This document shows, in pieces, positions 38,601 to 49,550 of a stretch of 64,000 nucleotides of DNA. Location of the stretch: positions 176,896-240,895 of the forward strand of contig QHYZ01000046.1 in the NCBI GenBank assembly GCA_003225295.1. The letters run 5' to 3'. This stretch comes from Acidobacteriota bacterium. Lineage in GTDB: Bacteria > Acidobacteriota > Terriglobia > Acidiferrales > UBA7541. The position numbers and the translations under genes were made by a program. The stretch's first letter is position 1; the number at the start of each line of letters is the position of its first letter. The notes beneath the pieces were generated by a model that worked only from the letters and a program-made list of their open reading frames with translations, was not told the origin of the DNA and searched no databases.

Positions 38601-40049
38601 ATGGCCCACGACGTTTCGATAAGACGCTATTTGGCACTCGGGAGTCTTGTTCTCGAACTGGTTGTTTGTCCGACCCTGCCGGGCCAGGCGACTAAATCTC
38701 CCTCTTCGATTTCCGTTCCAAGCGAAGTCACGTCGTGGTTTAAAAGCGCGGCAATACCTCTGGACAGCACGAGTCCCGAGAGCGGGTGGGACGACCTGCG
38801 CCGGATGGAGTCAACCATTGGGAATGCGCGCATAGTCGCCATGGGAGAGGCCACACATGGCACTCGGGAATTCTTCCAACTGAAGCACCGCATGCTGGAG
38901 TTTCTCGTCGAAAAAAAAGGCTTCACGGTTTTCGGAATTGAGGCGAACTGGCCGGAATCCCTGGCGATCAACGATTTTGTGTTGAACGGTACCGGCGATG
39001 CTACGGAGGCGCTCGACAGTTTGTATTTTTGGACCTGGAACACGGATGAAGTGCTGGACATGATCCGATGGATGCGCAAGTACAACCAAGACCCGAAGCA
39101 TACGAACAAGGTAAAGTTTTTTGGGTTCGACATGCAAGTGGCGCACGTGGCAGTGAGAAATGCGGAGAGGTACCTGGAAAAGGTTGACCCCGGAGAAGCC
39201 AAAGTGGCCTCGACGGTACTTGCTCCTTTGAGTGATGCCGACCGAGAACGCGAATCTGCAAGCAAATCGAGGTATTTCTGGCAGAAGACCGGGGAGATGA
39301 TTGAATCCTTGTTGGAGTGGCTGGAACTCCGGAAGAAAGTGTACGTGGAGGCATCCTCGCTGAAAGAGTGGACATTGGCTCGACACAATTTGGAGATCGT
39401 GCGACAGGCTGTGGAAATGCATTCAGTGGACCGGTCGGGCAATTTTTCGCCTCGCGACCAGGCCATGGCGGCGAACGTAGAATGGATTCTTGACCAGGAG
39501 GGACCGGAGTCAAAAATCATGCTATGGGCACACAACGGACATGTGTCCACGGCGCCGCTCGGAGACGGCGAGTCCATGGGCACGGTCCTGCGGAAGACTT
39601 ACGGGGAGAAAATGGTGGTGTGTGGGTTTTCTTTTGACCAGGGTTCTTTTCAAGCGCTGCAGAGAGGCAAAGGGCTTCGGCAATTCACCGTAGGTCCAGC
39701 AATTCCGGGTTCGCTGGATGCCGCCCTGGCAGCCGCGGGAATTCCCCTGTTTGCCGTTGATCTGCGTGCCGCGCCATCGAGCGGAGCGGTTGCCGAGTGG
39801 TTGAATACCCCACAACCAATGAGAAGTATCGGGGCGATTTACAGCGATAGTGCGCCGGAGGCATATTTCGGTCTCGTGTCTCCCCACAGCTTTGACGTGA
39901 TCTTATTCGTCAAGCACACAACGGCGGCACACGAGAATCCAAAGTACTCGGAGATTGAACTTCGCAGAGGGGCCATTATGGGGAAATGGAGCTCGCGCTC
40001 ATGGAGGACGACAGAGGGCGATGAGCGAAGCGATGCTCCGATGAGATAG
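38601..40049 (+). CDS. Erythromycin-esterase-family hydrolase, exported
   Basis: 482-residue protein of the EreA/succinoglycan-hydrolase-like family. Conserved active-site segments: MGEATHGTREFF (Glu, His), FGIEANWPES, FFGFDMQ, and LWAHNGHVS (second His) with MGTVLRKTYGEKM. A hydrophobic N-terminus (RYLALGSLVLELVVCPTLPG) suggests export. ATG 38601 follows GGAGAGAAG. Members hydrolyse macrolide lactones or unrelated esters, and chromosomal copies in soil bacteria are not proof of resistance. It stands alone. Confidence 0.87.
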   Translation: MAHDVSIRRYLALGSLVLELVVCPTLPGQATKSPSSISVPSEVTSWFKSAAIPLDSTSPESGWDDLRRMESTIGNARIVAMGEATHGTREFFQLKHRMLEFLVEKKGFTVFGIEANWPESLAINDFVLNGTGDATEALDSLYFWTWNTDEVLDMIRWMRKYNQDPKHTNKVKFFGFDMQVAHVAVRNAERYLEKVDPGEAKVASTVLAPLSDADRERESASKSRYFWQKTGEMIESLLEWLELRKKVYVEASSLKEWTLARHNLEIVRQAVEMHSVDRSGNFSPRDQAMAANVEWILDQEGPESKIMLWAHNGHVSTAPLGDGESMGTVLRKTYGEKMVVCGFSFDQGSFQALQRGKGLRQFTVGPAIPGSLDAALAAAGIPLFAVDLRAAPSSGAVAEWLNTPQPMRSIGAIYSDSAPEAYFGLVSPHSFDVILFVKHTTAAHENPKYSEIELRRGAIMGKWSSRSWRTTEGDERSDAPMR

Positions 40050-40195
40050 ACTGGGCGCGTGAGGATGTTCGATGGACGCGCAGTATTTGAATCTGCCCTG
40101 CGATCCGGAAACGCAAGAGGCGAGGCTCTACGGTACCGCTGTCCGCCAAATCGTAGAACGCGCGAGTACTCGGCGCTGAGGGCAGGCTATTTCTC

Positions 40196-41530
40196 TTATC
40201 CGAGAGGTTTGTGTGTGAAATGTCGGACGCCGCTGCTGTATTCGGCTGCGATGTGCCCGTTCCCGCGGAGCTTGTACTTGTAGGTGGTTAATCCTTCAAT
40301 GCCCATCGGACCTCGCGCATGTAGTTTGCCGTTGCTTATCCCCAACTCTGCGCCGAGGCCGTAACGGTAGCCATCCGCAAAACGTGTCGAAGCATTGTGA
40401 AATACGCCGGCGGCGTCGACTTCCTGCAAAAAACGCTCAGCGACTGCTTGGTCTTCGGTAACAATGCATTCAGTGTGCTTCGAGCCGTACCTTTGAATGT
40501 GTTCCAGCGCCTGTTCCACCGTATCCACAATCTTCACCGAGAGGATGAGGTCGGAGTACTCGGTTGACCAATCCTTTTCGATCGCAGGGACCAGTTGGGC
40601 CTCAGGAAGCAGTGCCAGAACACGGGGACAGCCACGAACTTCCACACTTGCTCTATTTAATTCTGCGACTACTCTAGGCAGGAATGCGGCGGCAACATCC
40701 TTGTGCACAAGAAGAGTTTCGACGGAGTTGCAAGCCGCAGGGTACTGAACCTTAGAGTCTAACGTGACTGTCACGGCTCTGTTCAGATCCGCAGCGCGAT
40801 CGACGAACACATGACAGATTCCCTCACCGTGGCCCACGACAGGGATACGGCTATTCTGTTCCATGAAGGCAACGAACTCCTTCGAACCGCGCGGGATCAA
40901 CAGATCGACTTCACCCCGGAGACGCAAGAGTTCCAGCACATCCGAACGAGATTGCAGTAGGTGGATGGACTCCTGAGGTACATCGGGAAACCTGCAAAGC
41001 GCCTCTCTCCAGACGGCTACAATGCTTTCGTTGCTATTTGCGGCTTCGGCGCCACCTTTGAGCAGAACCGCGTTGCCGGACTTGAGCGCCAGCGAAGCGA
41101 CCTGCGGAACGACATCGGGCCGAGATTCAAATACCACCGCAATCACACCAAGCGGGCAGGATTCTTTGTGCAAGATCAGGCCTTGGTCGAGCTCGGTGGC
41201 TGCCAGCCGTTTTCCCAGGGGGTCAGGCAGATTTGCGACCTCTCGGATGCGGGCGGCCATCTCGGTGATACCACTCTCGTTGATCCGCAGCCGTGAAAGC
41301 ATGGCTGGCGTCATCTCTCCTGTAGATGCGAGCGTCTCCGCGGCGGCGCAGTCCCTTGCATTGGCCGCTAGAACCCGCCCGCCATTTCCTTCGAGTGCGT
41401 CCGCAATTGTCAGGAGAGCGGCGTTTCGGGTTTCGCCCGAGAGGAGTGCAAGTTTTCGGGACGCCTCCCTCGCCGAGCGCGCAATGGAAGCGACATCAGC
41501 GAGTGGTCTCGTGCTAAGCGTCTTGCTCAA
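40196..41530 (-). CDS. proA: Gamma-glutamyl phosphate reductase
   Basis: 444 residues. NADPH-dependent reduction of gamma-glutamyl phosphate to glutamate-5-semialdehyde, second step of proline synthesis. Motifs: VIFESRPDVVPQVASLALK, GNAVLLKGG, LLIPRGSKEFV, and the catalytic-cysteine segment VQYPAACNSVETLLVH. C-terminal FADGYRYGLGAELGISNGKL and ARGPMGIEGLTTYKY match the family. The TTG start at 41530 overlaps the proB stop (TTGA), so translation is coupled. Confidence 0.96.
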   Translation of the reverse strand: MSKTLSTRPLADVASIARSAREASRKLALLSGETRNAALLTIADALEGNGGRVLAANARDCAAAETLASTGEMTPAMLSRLRINESGITEMAARIREVANLPDPLGKRLAATELDQGLILHKESCPLGVIAVVFESRPDVVPQVASLALKSGNAVLLKGGAEAANSNESIVAVWREALCRFPDVPQESIHLLQSRSDVLELLRLRGEVDLLIPRGSKEFVAFMEQNSRIPVVGHGEGICHVFVDRAADLNRAVTVTLDSKVQYPAACNSVETLLVHKDVAAAFLPRVVAELNRASVEVRGCPRVLALLPEAQLVPAIEKDWSTEYSDLILSVKIVDTVEQALEHIQRYGSKHTECIVTEDQAVAERFLQEVDAAGVFHNASTRFADGYRYGLGAELGISNGKLHARGPMGIEGLTTYKYKLRGNGHIAAEYSSGVRHFTHKPLG

Positions 41531-42687
41531 GCTTCGCGCTCCAGGAGAACAATGTTGTCGCGAGTGAAGAGGATACGAGCAGTCGCTGCCGCTTCGCTAG
41601 CGCAGTTGGCAATCCCTCTTGCAAATTCGTGGCCCTCGACGTCCGCGATGCTTACTACATCCATCGGACCAAATTGCTTTTCAACGCGAACGACACCCGA
41701 TGAGAGCAAACTGGCCTTGCCGCACGTTATGGCACGCTGCGCCCCCGCGTCAACGACGACGCGGCCACGGACCCCGGCCGCGTAAGCAAGCCAGCGGCGT
41801 TTGCCCTTCATTCGGCTGGAAGGCAGAAAAACAGTCCCTTCGGATTCTCCCGCAAAGATGCGTGGAAGTGTTTCTGCCCGACTACCATTGGCGATCACGG
41901 CCACCCCACCACAATTCATGGCAATTTCGGCTGCTTCAAGCTTCGTCCGCATGCCGCCGCGCCCGAAATGCGAAGGCCCGCTCGCGAGAGCTCTCAACTC
42001 TGGTGTCACCTTCGAAATCAGCGGGATCACTTGCGTGCGACTTCCTAATCCTGCGCGTGTGTGTTTCGTAGAACCCTGTGTACCTAAGAGACCATCGACA
42101 TTCGTGAGAAGGATGAGCGCATCTGCTTCCAAGCCGCTCATGACAAGTGCAGCCAGCCGGTCATTATCACTGAAAGCTACCGAACGAGGACTGTCGCCAA
42201 CGGTTTCAAGTTCCGCTGTCGACACTGTGTCGTTTTCGTTGACGATGGGCAAAACACCAAATCCAATCAGTTTTTCCATCGTTCGGCGCAGGTTTGAATA
42301 ACGCCGCCAGTTGCTGAAATCTTCTTCGGTCAGCAGCACTTGAGCAATCTTTACGTCGTACGCACCAAACAGCCTCTTATATGCTTCCATCAGCAAGCCC
42401 TGACCAACGGCGGCGCAAGCCTGCTTGGTTACCATGTCTTTCAGGCGAGATGGGTGGAGTCCCAGCCATCCGCGACCGAGTCCGACGGCGCCGGACGACA
42501 CCAGGACGACTTGGCGGCGGTTCGTTTGGAGGGTGGCGATTGCCTGCACAATCGGTTCGATCCGTTCCAAGGAGAGCTCGCCCTGGGAGCCCGTGACCGT
42601 GCTGGTTCCCAACTTAATGACTACTCGTTTTGTGTTACGCAAGAGGCCATTTCTGCGTTGGTCGCCCTGATGTAGGGATTGGCTCAT
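41527..42687 (-). CDS. proB: Glutamate 5-kinase with PUA domain
   Basis: 386 residues. ATP-dependent phosphorylation of glutamate, first step of proline synthesis and target of proline feedback. Amino-acid-kinase motifs: RVVIKLGTSTVTG, VVLVSSGAVGLG, LPIVNENDTVS, FSDNDRLAALV, GRGGMRTKLEAAEIA. A C-terminal PUA domain covers the last 80 or so residues (VDAGAQRAI, KASLLSSGVVRVE). ATG 42687 was chosen because the family begins shortly before the RVVIKLG strand; an in-frame extension upstream to 42819 is not conserved-looking. First gene of proBA. Confidence 0.95.
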   Translation of the reverse strand: MSQSLHQGDQRRNGLLRNTKRVVIKLGTSTVTGSQGELSLERIEPIVQAIATLQTNRRQVVLVSSGAVGLGRGWLGLHPSRLKDMVTKQACAAVGQGLLMEAYKRLFGAYDVKIAQVLLTEEDFSNWRRYSNLRRTMEKLIGFGVLPIVNENDTVSTAELETVGDSPRSVAFSDNDRLAALVMSGLEADALILLTNVDGLLGTQGSTKHTRAGLGSRTQVIPLISKVTPELRALASGPSHFGRGGMRTKLEAAEIAMNCGGVAVIANGSRAETLPRIFAGESEGTVFLPSSRMKGKRRWLAYAAGVRGRVVVDAGAQRAITCGKASLLSSGVVRVEKQFGPMDVVSIADVEGHEFARGIANCASEAAATARILFTRDNIVLLEREA

Positions 42688-43125
42688 TTGATTCCGCCTG
42701 CACTCACTAGAGTACGACATTCGTTGTGGTTGTCGAACTCGAAACAAAGGGGCCCTCAACATCTTCCGCCGTTTTCGCGTCTGACACTTCACAAAGACCA
42801 ATTGCCCGGACGCTCTCAATAACTTCTGATCCTGTCACGTCCTAACGCCCGAACGCTATATCAGACTGCTCCACGATAGCGCCTCCGCCTCTGGAACGGA
42901 CGGAGAAAATCAGGATTACATTTGCGTGGGTTCTACGGTACCGTTCTCGCAACGTCAAACCACAACGCGCGAGGAGTCCCGCGACATCCAGCAAGATCGA
43001 CCGTAATTGCACCCAACTGCACCCAACGCGAACTGCTGCCAATGATTTCCGAGGTATTCAAATGATAAGGAAACAAACCGCTATAGGGAGTTCAATCTCA
43101 GTTGCGAGCATTTGCGGTAAGTCGC
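42688..43125. other. Intergenic stretch upstream of proBA
   Basis: 438 bases between proB and the aldo/keto reductase stop. It should hold the proBA promoter, but no convincing -35/-10 pair was picked out. A duplicated CTGCACCCAA lies near 43010. No gene supported. Confidence 0.4.
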
Positions 43126-44142
<1,017 letters not shown>

Positions 44143-44286
44143 TCATTCCGAGGTTAGGATGAAACGCCACCCCAGCGGTAGCCCGATCCTTCCGATTTAT
44201 TGCCTATTCCTCTTGTTCCTTGAGAAATCATTGGCGTTCCTGGAGCAGCGCGGCTATCTTAAGGCTAGGCACAAGGACAGGAATAC

Positions 44287-45258
44287 ATGAAAAACCTCGG
44301 CAAAGACCTTACTCGGCCGCAGGGCCGAGCCCAGGAATTACTCAAAGAGCTGGCTGGTGAGATTGCCTTTTTCGTTGGGTCCAGAGAGAGGCTGATAACC
44401 GACGTTCCCGGCTTGCTGTTGAGCCGCCGGACCGCTCCAACAGCACCGGCCTCCGCTACCTACGAGCCCAGCCTCGCCGTCGTCGCGCAAGGCCGCAAGC
44501 AAGCAAACCTCGGCGGAACCAACTTCATCTTCGACCAGTCGCGATACCTGCTGACGTCGCTCGATTTGCCTGTCATCTGCAATGTGATCGAGGCAAGTGA
44601 GCAGGTGCCCTATCTCTGTTTCGTGCTCAAGCTCGAAATGCCCGCAGTCCGCGAACTCCTGACCCGCGAGGAGATTCAGGCGCCCGAGGCGCCGTCGGAC
44701 GAGCCTGCCATGGCCACCGGTGAAACCACGCCCGAGTTACTAGATGCTTGCTGCCGGCTCGTGGACCTGCTGAACGCGCCTCAGGACATTCCATTTCTTT
44801 CCGGCCTGATTCAACGCGAGATCATCTACCGAATTCTTCGCGGACCAGAGGGCGCGCGTCTCCGTTCAATCGCAACGCTAGGAGATCAGAGCCACCGCAC
44901 GGCAAAGGCCATCGCCTGGGTCAAGGCGAACTTCGCGAAGCCCCTCCGCGTGGAAGATCTCGCCAACATCGCGGGGATGGGCGTCTCGACACTGCACCAC
45001 CATTTTCGTGCGCTCACCGCCATGAGTCCTCTTCAGTATCAAAAGCAACTTCGCTTGCAGGCAGCTCGCGAACGCATGCTCATGGATGGTCTGCATGCCG
45101 CCAGTGCCGCCTTTGAAGTCGGATACGAGAGCGCCACTCAATTCAATCGCGAATACAGCCGTCTCTTCGGCCAACCACCCATGCGCGATATCCGCACCCT
45201 CCGCTCGCCAGGCGCTCCACGCCTGGAGTCGGTCGGTAATCGGCAAAGCGTTAGCTGA
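44287..45258 (+). CDS. AraC-family transcriptional regulator
   Basis: 323 residues: an AraC_N-type N-terminal domain (SLAVVAQGRKQANLGG, DQSRYLLTSLDLPV), then two C-terminal helix-turn-helices (LRVEDLANIAGMGVSTLHHH, AASAAFEVGYESATQFNREY). ATG 44287 is preceded by AAGGACAGGAA. Divergent from the aldo/keto reductase, which it probably activates. AraC_N-type regulators in this setting often respond to aldehydes or alcohols, but no ligand can be read from sequence. Confidence 0.93.
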   Translation: MKNLGKDLTRPQGRAQELLKELAGEIAFFVGSRERLITDVPGLLLSRRTAPTAPASATYEPSLAVVAQGRKQANLGGTNFIFDQSRYLLTSLDLPVICNVIEASEQVPYLCFVLKLEMPAVRELLTREEIQAPEAPSDEPAMATGETTPELLDACCRLVDLLNAPQDIPFLSGLIQREIIYRILRGPEGARLRSIATLGDQSHRTAKAIAWVKANFAKPLRVEDLANIAGMGVSTLHHHFRALTAMSPLQYQKQLRLQAARERMLMDGLHAASAAFEVGYESATQFNREYSRLFGQPPMRDIRTLRSPGAPRLESVGNRQSVS

Positions 45259-45388
45259 GCGTGTTGCCAACAAGCACCACAAGGAACAGGCGACGAATGG
45301 CTGGCAAGTTTCTGAGATCGCCCTTTCTGGACCGTAGTCCCCAGATTAACTTCTGGGTAGCCGGAAGTTGTCGCGTGGTGGTTCGACT

Positions 45389-46147
45389 CTATGGCTTGCT
45401 GCCGTTCAATTGCTCAAGCTGCTTTTTGGCCCACTCGTCCTGGGGATTCAGTTCGAGAATCTTCTGGTAATCCGCCCTGGCTTTCTCCACTTGCTTGTTT
45501 GCCACGTGGGACATTGCCAAAAGGTTGTACGCCCAACCCGAGGGCGGAGTGTTGACTTCGACGTTGAGCTCCATGATGGCCACGGCTTCCTTGGCCTTAT
45601 CCTGTTTGAGCAAACTCTCCGTCAAAATGTTCAGCGACGTTTCTCCGAAGTCGTATTGGCCGTTTCCAAGCCCGTTTTTCCTGAGATCGCGATAGAGAGC
45701 GAGCGCTGCCTGAATATCTTTCTTATCGATCGTTTCCGCGAGAAGCGCGTTCATGGTTTTCGGGATGCTAAGCTGGTGGTGACAGGTCACACACTCCACG
45801 CGGATGGGTGCGGTCCGCCCCATCTTGGCGATGTATTCCTGGTTGATGGCATCGACCATGCGTAACATGGCGCGTGCGGTTTTCTTGGTGTCTTTTCCAT
45901 CGGAAGCAAAATCCATTTGTTCGCGTTTGTTGCCATCTTTTCCCGCATGGCAGAATTGGCAGCGGACGCCCAAGCTGAAGGAAAATCCGCGCATATTTCC
46001 CATGAGCTCTTGACGTGAAATGGTTTTCGGAAAGTATTGCAAATTGGTGAATTTGTCGGGCATTTGAGCCTCGGCGGCGAGAGCCGCCAAGGACAGCAAC
46101 ATCACTGTTGTTGCGGGCAAACTTGCTATGCGAAATCTGTAGAACAT
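45389..46147 (-). CDS. Dihaem c-type cytochrome (reaction-centre type) with TPRs
   Basis: Exported 252-residue protein. Signal peptide (SLPATTVMLLSLAALAAEAQ), then a CytoC_RC-like segment (NLQYFPKTISRQELMGNM) with two haem-attachment motifs CQFCH and CVTCH, and C-terminal tetratricopeptide repeats (WAYNLLAMSHVANKQVEKA). The name of the domain comes from photosynthetic reaction centres, but in Acidobacteriota it occurs widely without photosynthesis, so a general periplasmic electron carrier is more likely. ATG 46147 was chosen because GGGAGG lies about 7 bases upstream and the signal peptide starts there. Confidence 0.87.
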   Translation of the reverse strand: MFYRFRIASLPATTVMLLSLAALAAEAQMPDKFTNLQYFPKTISRQELMGNMRGFSFSLGVRCQFCHAGKDGNKREQMDFASDGKDTKKTARAMLRMVDAINQEYIAKMGRTAPIRVECVTCHHQLSIPKTMNALLAETIDKKDIQAALALYRDLRKNGLGNGQYDFGETSLNILTESLLKQDKAKEAVAIMELNVEVNTPPSGWAYNLLAMSHVANKQVEKARADYQKILELNPQDEWAKKQLEQLNGSKP

Positions 46148-46337
46148 CGCTCGCCTCCCTCTGCGCTTGCTACTCGACTGAATGCAGTATGCATAGGGTA
46201 GCGATTTGTCCGCCAGTTGTGGTGGGGAGAAGTTCAATTTTTTGTCCGGAATCTTTCAGGAAGGTGTCCAGGAAATGTAAATTCCAACATTCAAAGACGG
46301 ATGGCCGATACTACGAGTGCTATACTCGCAATTCTGA

Positions 46338-48009
46338 ATGGCAATTTCGTTATCCTGGCATTCCCGAAGGACTCGGACAGCCCTGATTGTCTTGCTCTTG
46401 TTGGTGAGCCTGGCAACCGCAAGCTTGATCGTGCTGCAGGCCCAATACGCAAATGCTTCGCAGCGGGCCACTGTTGAGAGCGTCCTCCACGACTATTCCT
46501 CACTAGTTGCCGACGAAGTCATCCGCAGATCGAGTGCGGAGATTGGTTATTACGGCTATTACCCGCTAGTGGCGGCTGTGCTCCACGAAATCCAGTCATC
46601 GGGAAAGCTGCCTTCAACGATAAGAGCAACGTTGCTCTCCGCAACGGATCCGCGCGTGAAGCGCGCCTCGGGCTTGGCGAAAGGCTACTACGAGGTTGGA
46701 TCCATCCACTGGGCGGTTGAGCTTTCTCAATGAGCCGGCTCCTGACGAAGTGGCTGGCTGGCTAAGGGAGAATCTAGTACGAGTCTTCGCGCAGCACAGC
46801 GACACTGCATATCAAGTCTTGAACGCTCAAATCGGAGGCGCTCCGCGGACATTTGTCGCAGGCTCCACGCGAGGACCGCAAGGCCGAGAGATAGAGGCTG
46901 GCTTCGAAGTTGAGCTCCCGGTTCTGAGGCAATGGTTTGGAACCGTTTTGAACCGTCAGCCCCTCGTGCCGCCATCCCTGGGTCACGGACAAGTGACGAA
47001 CGAGTTTCTGCATGTCAGCATTCGCGACCACGGGGGAGTGGAACGCTTCCAGCTGGGAGAAGAGTCAGCGCCAAAATTGGCAGTCATAAAGTCTTTTGGT
47101 GATACGTACCAAGGAGTTTTCTTAGGTTTCACGGTAGAAGCCTCCATCGATCCGCAGATTTCCCGACAAATCGTCATTGGGGGACTGCCTCGCTCCCGGC
47201 TGCCGTTCTTTCTCGCGCTCCTGGCATTGAATGCGGGCCTAATCGTGACGGCCATTCTGCAACTGCGCCGGGAAATGGCTTTCCAGCAACTGCGGGACGA
47301 GTTCGTTTCCAGCGTCTCTCACGAGCTTCGGACACCGCTGACGCAGATTCGGATGTTTGCGGAAACCCTGTTGCTGGATCGCATCCGTTCCACCGAGGAG
47401 CATCGACGGTCGCTCGAAATCATCGACCGCGAGGCTCGCCGCCTTACGCAACTGGTCGAAAATGTTCTGCAATTCTCCCGAATGGAGAGAACAATTGACT
47501 CACTCTCGAAGGAGAATCGTGAACTCGCGCCCCTGATTCAGGAAATCGTGGAGGACTTTGAATCAGTAATGAATGGCAGTGAAACTCAGATCGAAGTTCG
47601 TTTGTCCTTTGGCCTGATCGCAAACGTGGACCCCGACGCTCTGCGGCAGATCGTGATCAACCTTCTGGATAATGCCGTGAAGTATGGAAGAAAGAAACAG
47701 CAGGTTATCGTGGGACTTGAGGCTTGTGACGGCATGGCATGTCTCTTCGTAGATGACGAAGGACCCGGCGTTCCTTTGGCCGATCGAAAGCGCATATTCG
47801 ACCGATTTCAGAGACTGGAGCGCGATCGGCAATCAGCGATTGCGGGCACAGGGATCGGTCTATCCGTGGTACAGGATTTGGTGACCCGTCATGGCGGCCG
47901 GTGTTCAGTGACTACAGGTGACCGCGAAGGAGCGAAGTTTGTCGTCGAGCTACCGCTTTCCAAAGGACAGGAAGGCGCCCGTAAGGAGCAGCTGGAGGAA
48001 TCGCCTTGA
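46338..48009 (+). pseudogene. Sensor histidine kinase, frameshifted
   Basis: About 556 residues if repaired. N-terminal membrane helix (TALIVLLLLVSLATASLIVL), a periplasmic sensor part, second helix (FFLALLALNAGLIVTAIL), HisKA with SVSHELRTPLTQIRMF, and HATPase with NLLDNAVKYG, DDEGPGVP and GTGIGLSVV. The frame breaks inside the sensor at 46694-46699 (GAGGTTGG): one extra base separates GLAKGYYE from LDPSTGRLSFLNEP. The catalytic half (46696-48009) stays open but lacks an obvious start. Its stop overlaps the TTG of the cognate regulator (48006), itself interrupted, so the system looks dead rather than mis-sequenced. Confidence 0.87.
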
Positions 48010-48179
48010 GCCGAATCCTGCTGATTGAGGACAATCGCGATCTGGCGTTCGGTTTGCGAAACAACTGTAGAGTCGAGATGTGGCGCGGTGGTTTAGGTGC
48101 GGTCTATCCGTTGCCGGCCCTTTCGTCTGCCGGTGCCTCATTAACCGCGCCATGCTTCCGTTTCCACATCCCGCTCATC

Positions 48180-48212
48180 GAACTGGACGGGCCCATTTCG
48201 GGCATCCAGCTC
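48180..48212 (-). ncRNA. Group II intron domain V
   Basis: GAGCTGGA pairs with TCCAGTTC around an inner GCCC/GGGC stem with a GAAA-type loop. The AGC near the 5' side is the catalytic triad position. The family pattern fits closely. Confidence 0.85.
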
Positions 48213-48224
48213 TCGGAGAAAGAA

Positions 48225-49550
48225 TCACGCTTTCGCCCACGGAAAGTTGCCGGTCCGCTGGGTAAGCCGGACCAAACCAAACTTGTCGTGCAAGGCAGCG
48301 TCCGAAAACTGCTTGACCGCCGGCCACGACACTTGGTGTTTGGCGCACAGCCACTGGCGCAGCCTCTTACGAGCGTGTTGCTCAATCGCCCGGTAGGCGT
48401 GGCTGACCGGTCCCAGGCAGAAGTAGTTGGCCCACCCATTGATCATCTGGTTGAGCTGCCCCGTTACCTCCTGCGGCTTCCGCTGGGTCTGACTGCGCCG
48501 GGTCTCCGCCCTGATGGCCTGACAGATGCGCATCACTCGCTTCTTCGATGGGACCGTGCCCAGATAGGCCCGTCCCGTCTTCGGCGAGTAGCATCGACCA
48601 AACGTATAGCCCAGAAAGTCGAACTTCTCTTCCGGCAGCTTGCAGACCCGCGTCTTCGTCTCGTTCACCGTCAATCTCAGCCTGACCATCATGCCCTGCA
48701 TCGTGGCCCGAGCCTCTGCAGCTTTCCCACGACAGCAGATCACGAAGTCGTCCGCGTAGTTGACAATGCGCGCTTGAAGGCGCTTCTCGTGCCCGAGCTT
48801 CCTCCACCCCAGCACGAACCGTCGCATGTAGATATTGCTCAGCAGCGGGCTAAGCGGAGCTCCTTGCGGAGTTCCCCGTCCGTCATCCCGATTGCGCGTA
48901 CTCCGATGTTTATTCCCTTTCTCGTCGGTCTCTTCAACCGGAGCTTCCAGCCACATCTTGATTAAATGCAGCATTGCTCCGTCGACGATCCGTCGAGCCA
49001 CCGACTTTAGAAGGTGGGGGTGTGGAATAGAATCAAAATACCCGCTGAGATCTGCGTCAACAATTTCTTCATGGCCGGTGTTGATCAGCTTGTGGACGTG
49101 TTTCACTGCGTCCAGTGCGCTGCGGTCTGACCGATAAGCGTACTGTTCCGGCTGCAGATCAGCCTCGAAAATAGGCTCGAGAACTAAAACTGCTGCCATC
49201 TCCGCCGTCCGGTCACGGATAGCGGGCACTCCTAACGGCCGCTGTTTCCCGTCCGGCTTGGGTATATACACCCTCCGCACAGGAAGAGGTTGATAGGTTC
49301 GGCTTTTCAGCTCTTGCGCCAATTCGTCCAGCCATCGCTCTTCACCGTACGCCTCGATGTCCTCGAACGTCTGGCCGTCTACGCCCGCTGCTCCGCCATT
49401 GGCTTTGCAGCGGTGATAGGCAAAATCCAAAACGTCCTTCCGGTACACCTTGTCGTACAACGCGTAGAAACGAAAGTTGGGCGATTCCTTCGCTTTCGCG
49501 TGTAACGCCGTCTGCAGCTTCTGAACGCTTGATGGGGTTACTAGACTCAT
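48225..49550 (-). CDS. ltrA: Group II intron reverse transcriptase/maturase
   Basis: 441 residues. RT domain blocks are complete: NGGAAGVDGQTFED, YIPKPDGKQRPLGVPAIRDR, EQYAYRSDRSALDAVKHVH, DADLSGYFDSI, GTPQGAPLSPLLSNIYM and the catalytic YADD in IVNYADDFVICC. The maturase (domain X, GIIM) region has GQLNQMINGWANYFCLG. The protein stops soon after domain X with no HNH endonuclease, so mobility would use replication-fork priming. ATG 49550 lies 7 bases after AGGAGG. All catalytic residues are intact, so the element may still be active. Confidence 0.95.
   Translation of the reverse strand: MSLVTPSSVQKLQTALHAKAKESPNFRFYALYDKVYRKDVLDFAYHRCKANGGAAGVDGQTFEDIEAYGEERWLDELAQELKSRTYQPLPVRRVYIPKPDGKQRPLGVPAIRDRTAEMAAVLVLEPIFEADLQPEQYAYRSDRSALDAVKHVHKLINTGHEEIVDADLSGYFDSIPHPHLLKSVARRIVDGAMLHLIKMWLEAPVEETDEKGNKHRSTRNRDDGRGTPQGAPLSPLLSNIYMRRFVLGWRKLGHEKRLQARIVNYADDFVICCRGKAAEARATMQGMMVRLRLTVNETKTRVCKLPEEKFDFLGYTFGRCYSPKTGRAYLGTVPSKKRVMRICQAIRAETRRSQTQRKPQEVTGQLNQMINGWANYFCLGPVSHAYRAIEQHARKRLRQWLCAKHQVSWPAVKQFSDAALHDKFGLVRLTQRTGNFPWAKA

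Noticed and set aside
38601..40049. Calling the erythromycin-esterase-like gene a resistance gene
   Set aside because: Family membership alone does not show macrolide hydrolysis, and no mobile or resistance context surrounds it.
41776..42600. Plus-strand frames opposite proB
   Set aside because: They are antisense shadows of a clear conserved gene, with no ribosome site.
45389..46147. Evidence of photosynthesis from the reaction-centre cytochrome domain
   Set aside because: The domain is widespread in non-phototrophic Acidobacteriota and no other photosynthesis gene is present.
48006..48965. 319-codon frame continuing from the response-regulator start
   Set aside because: After codon 20 it reads through the intron antisense to the maturase; only the first 61 bases belong to the regulator.
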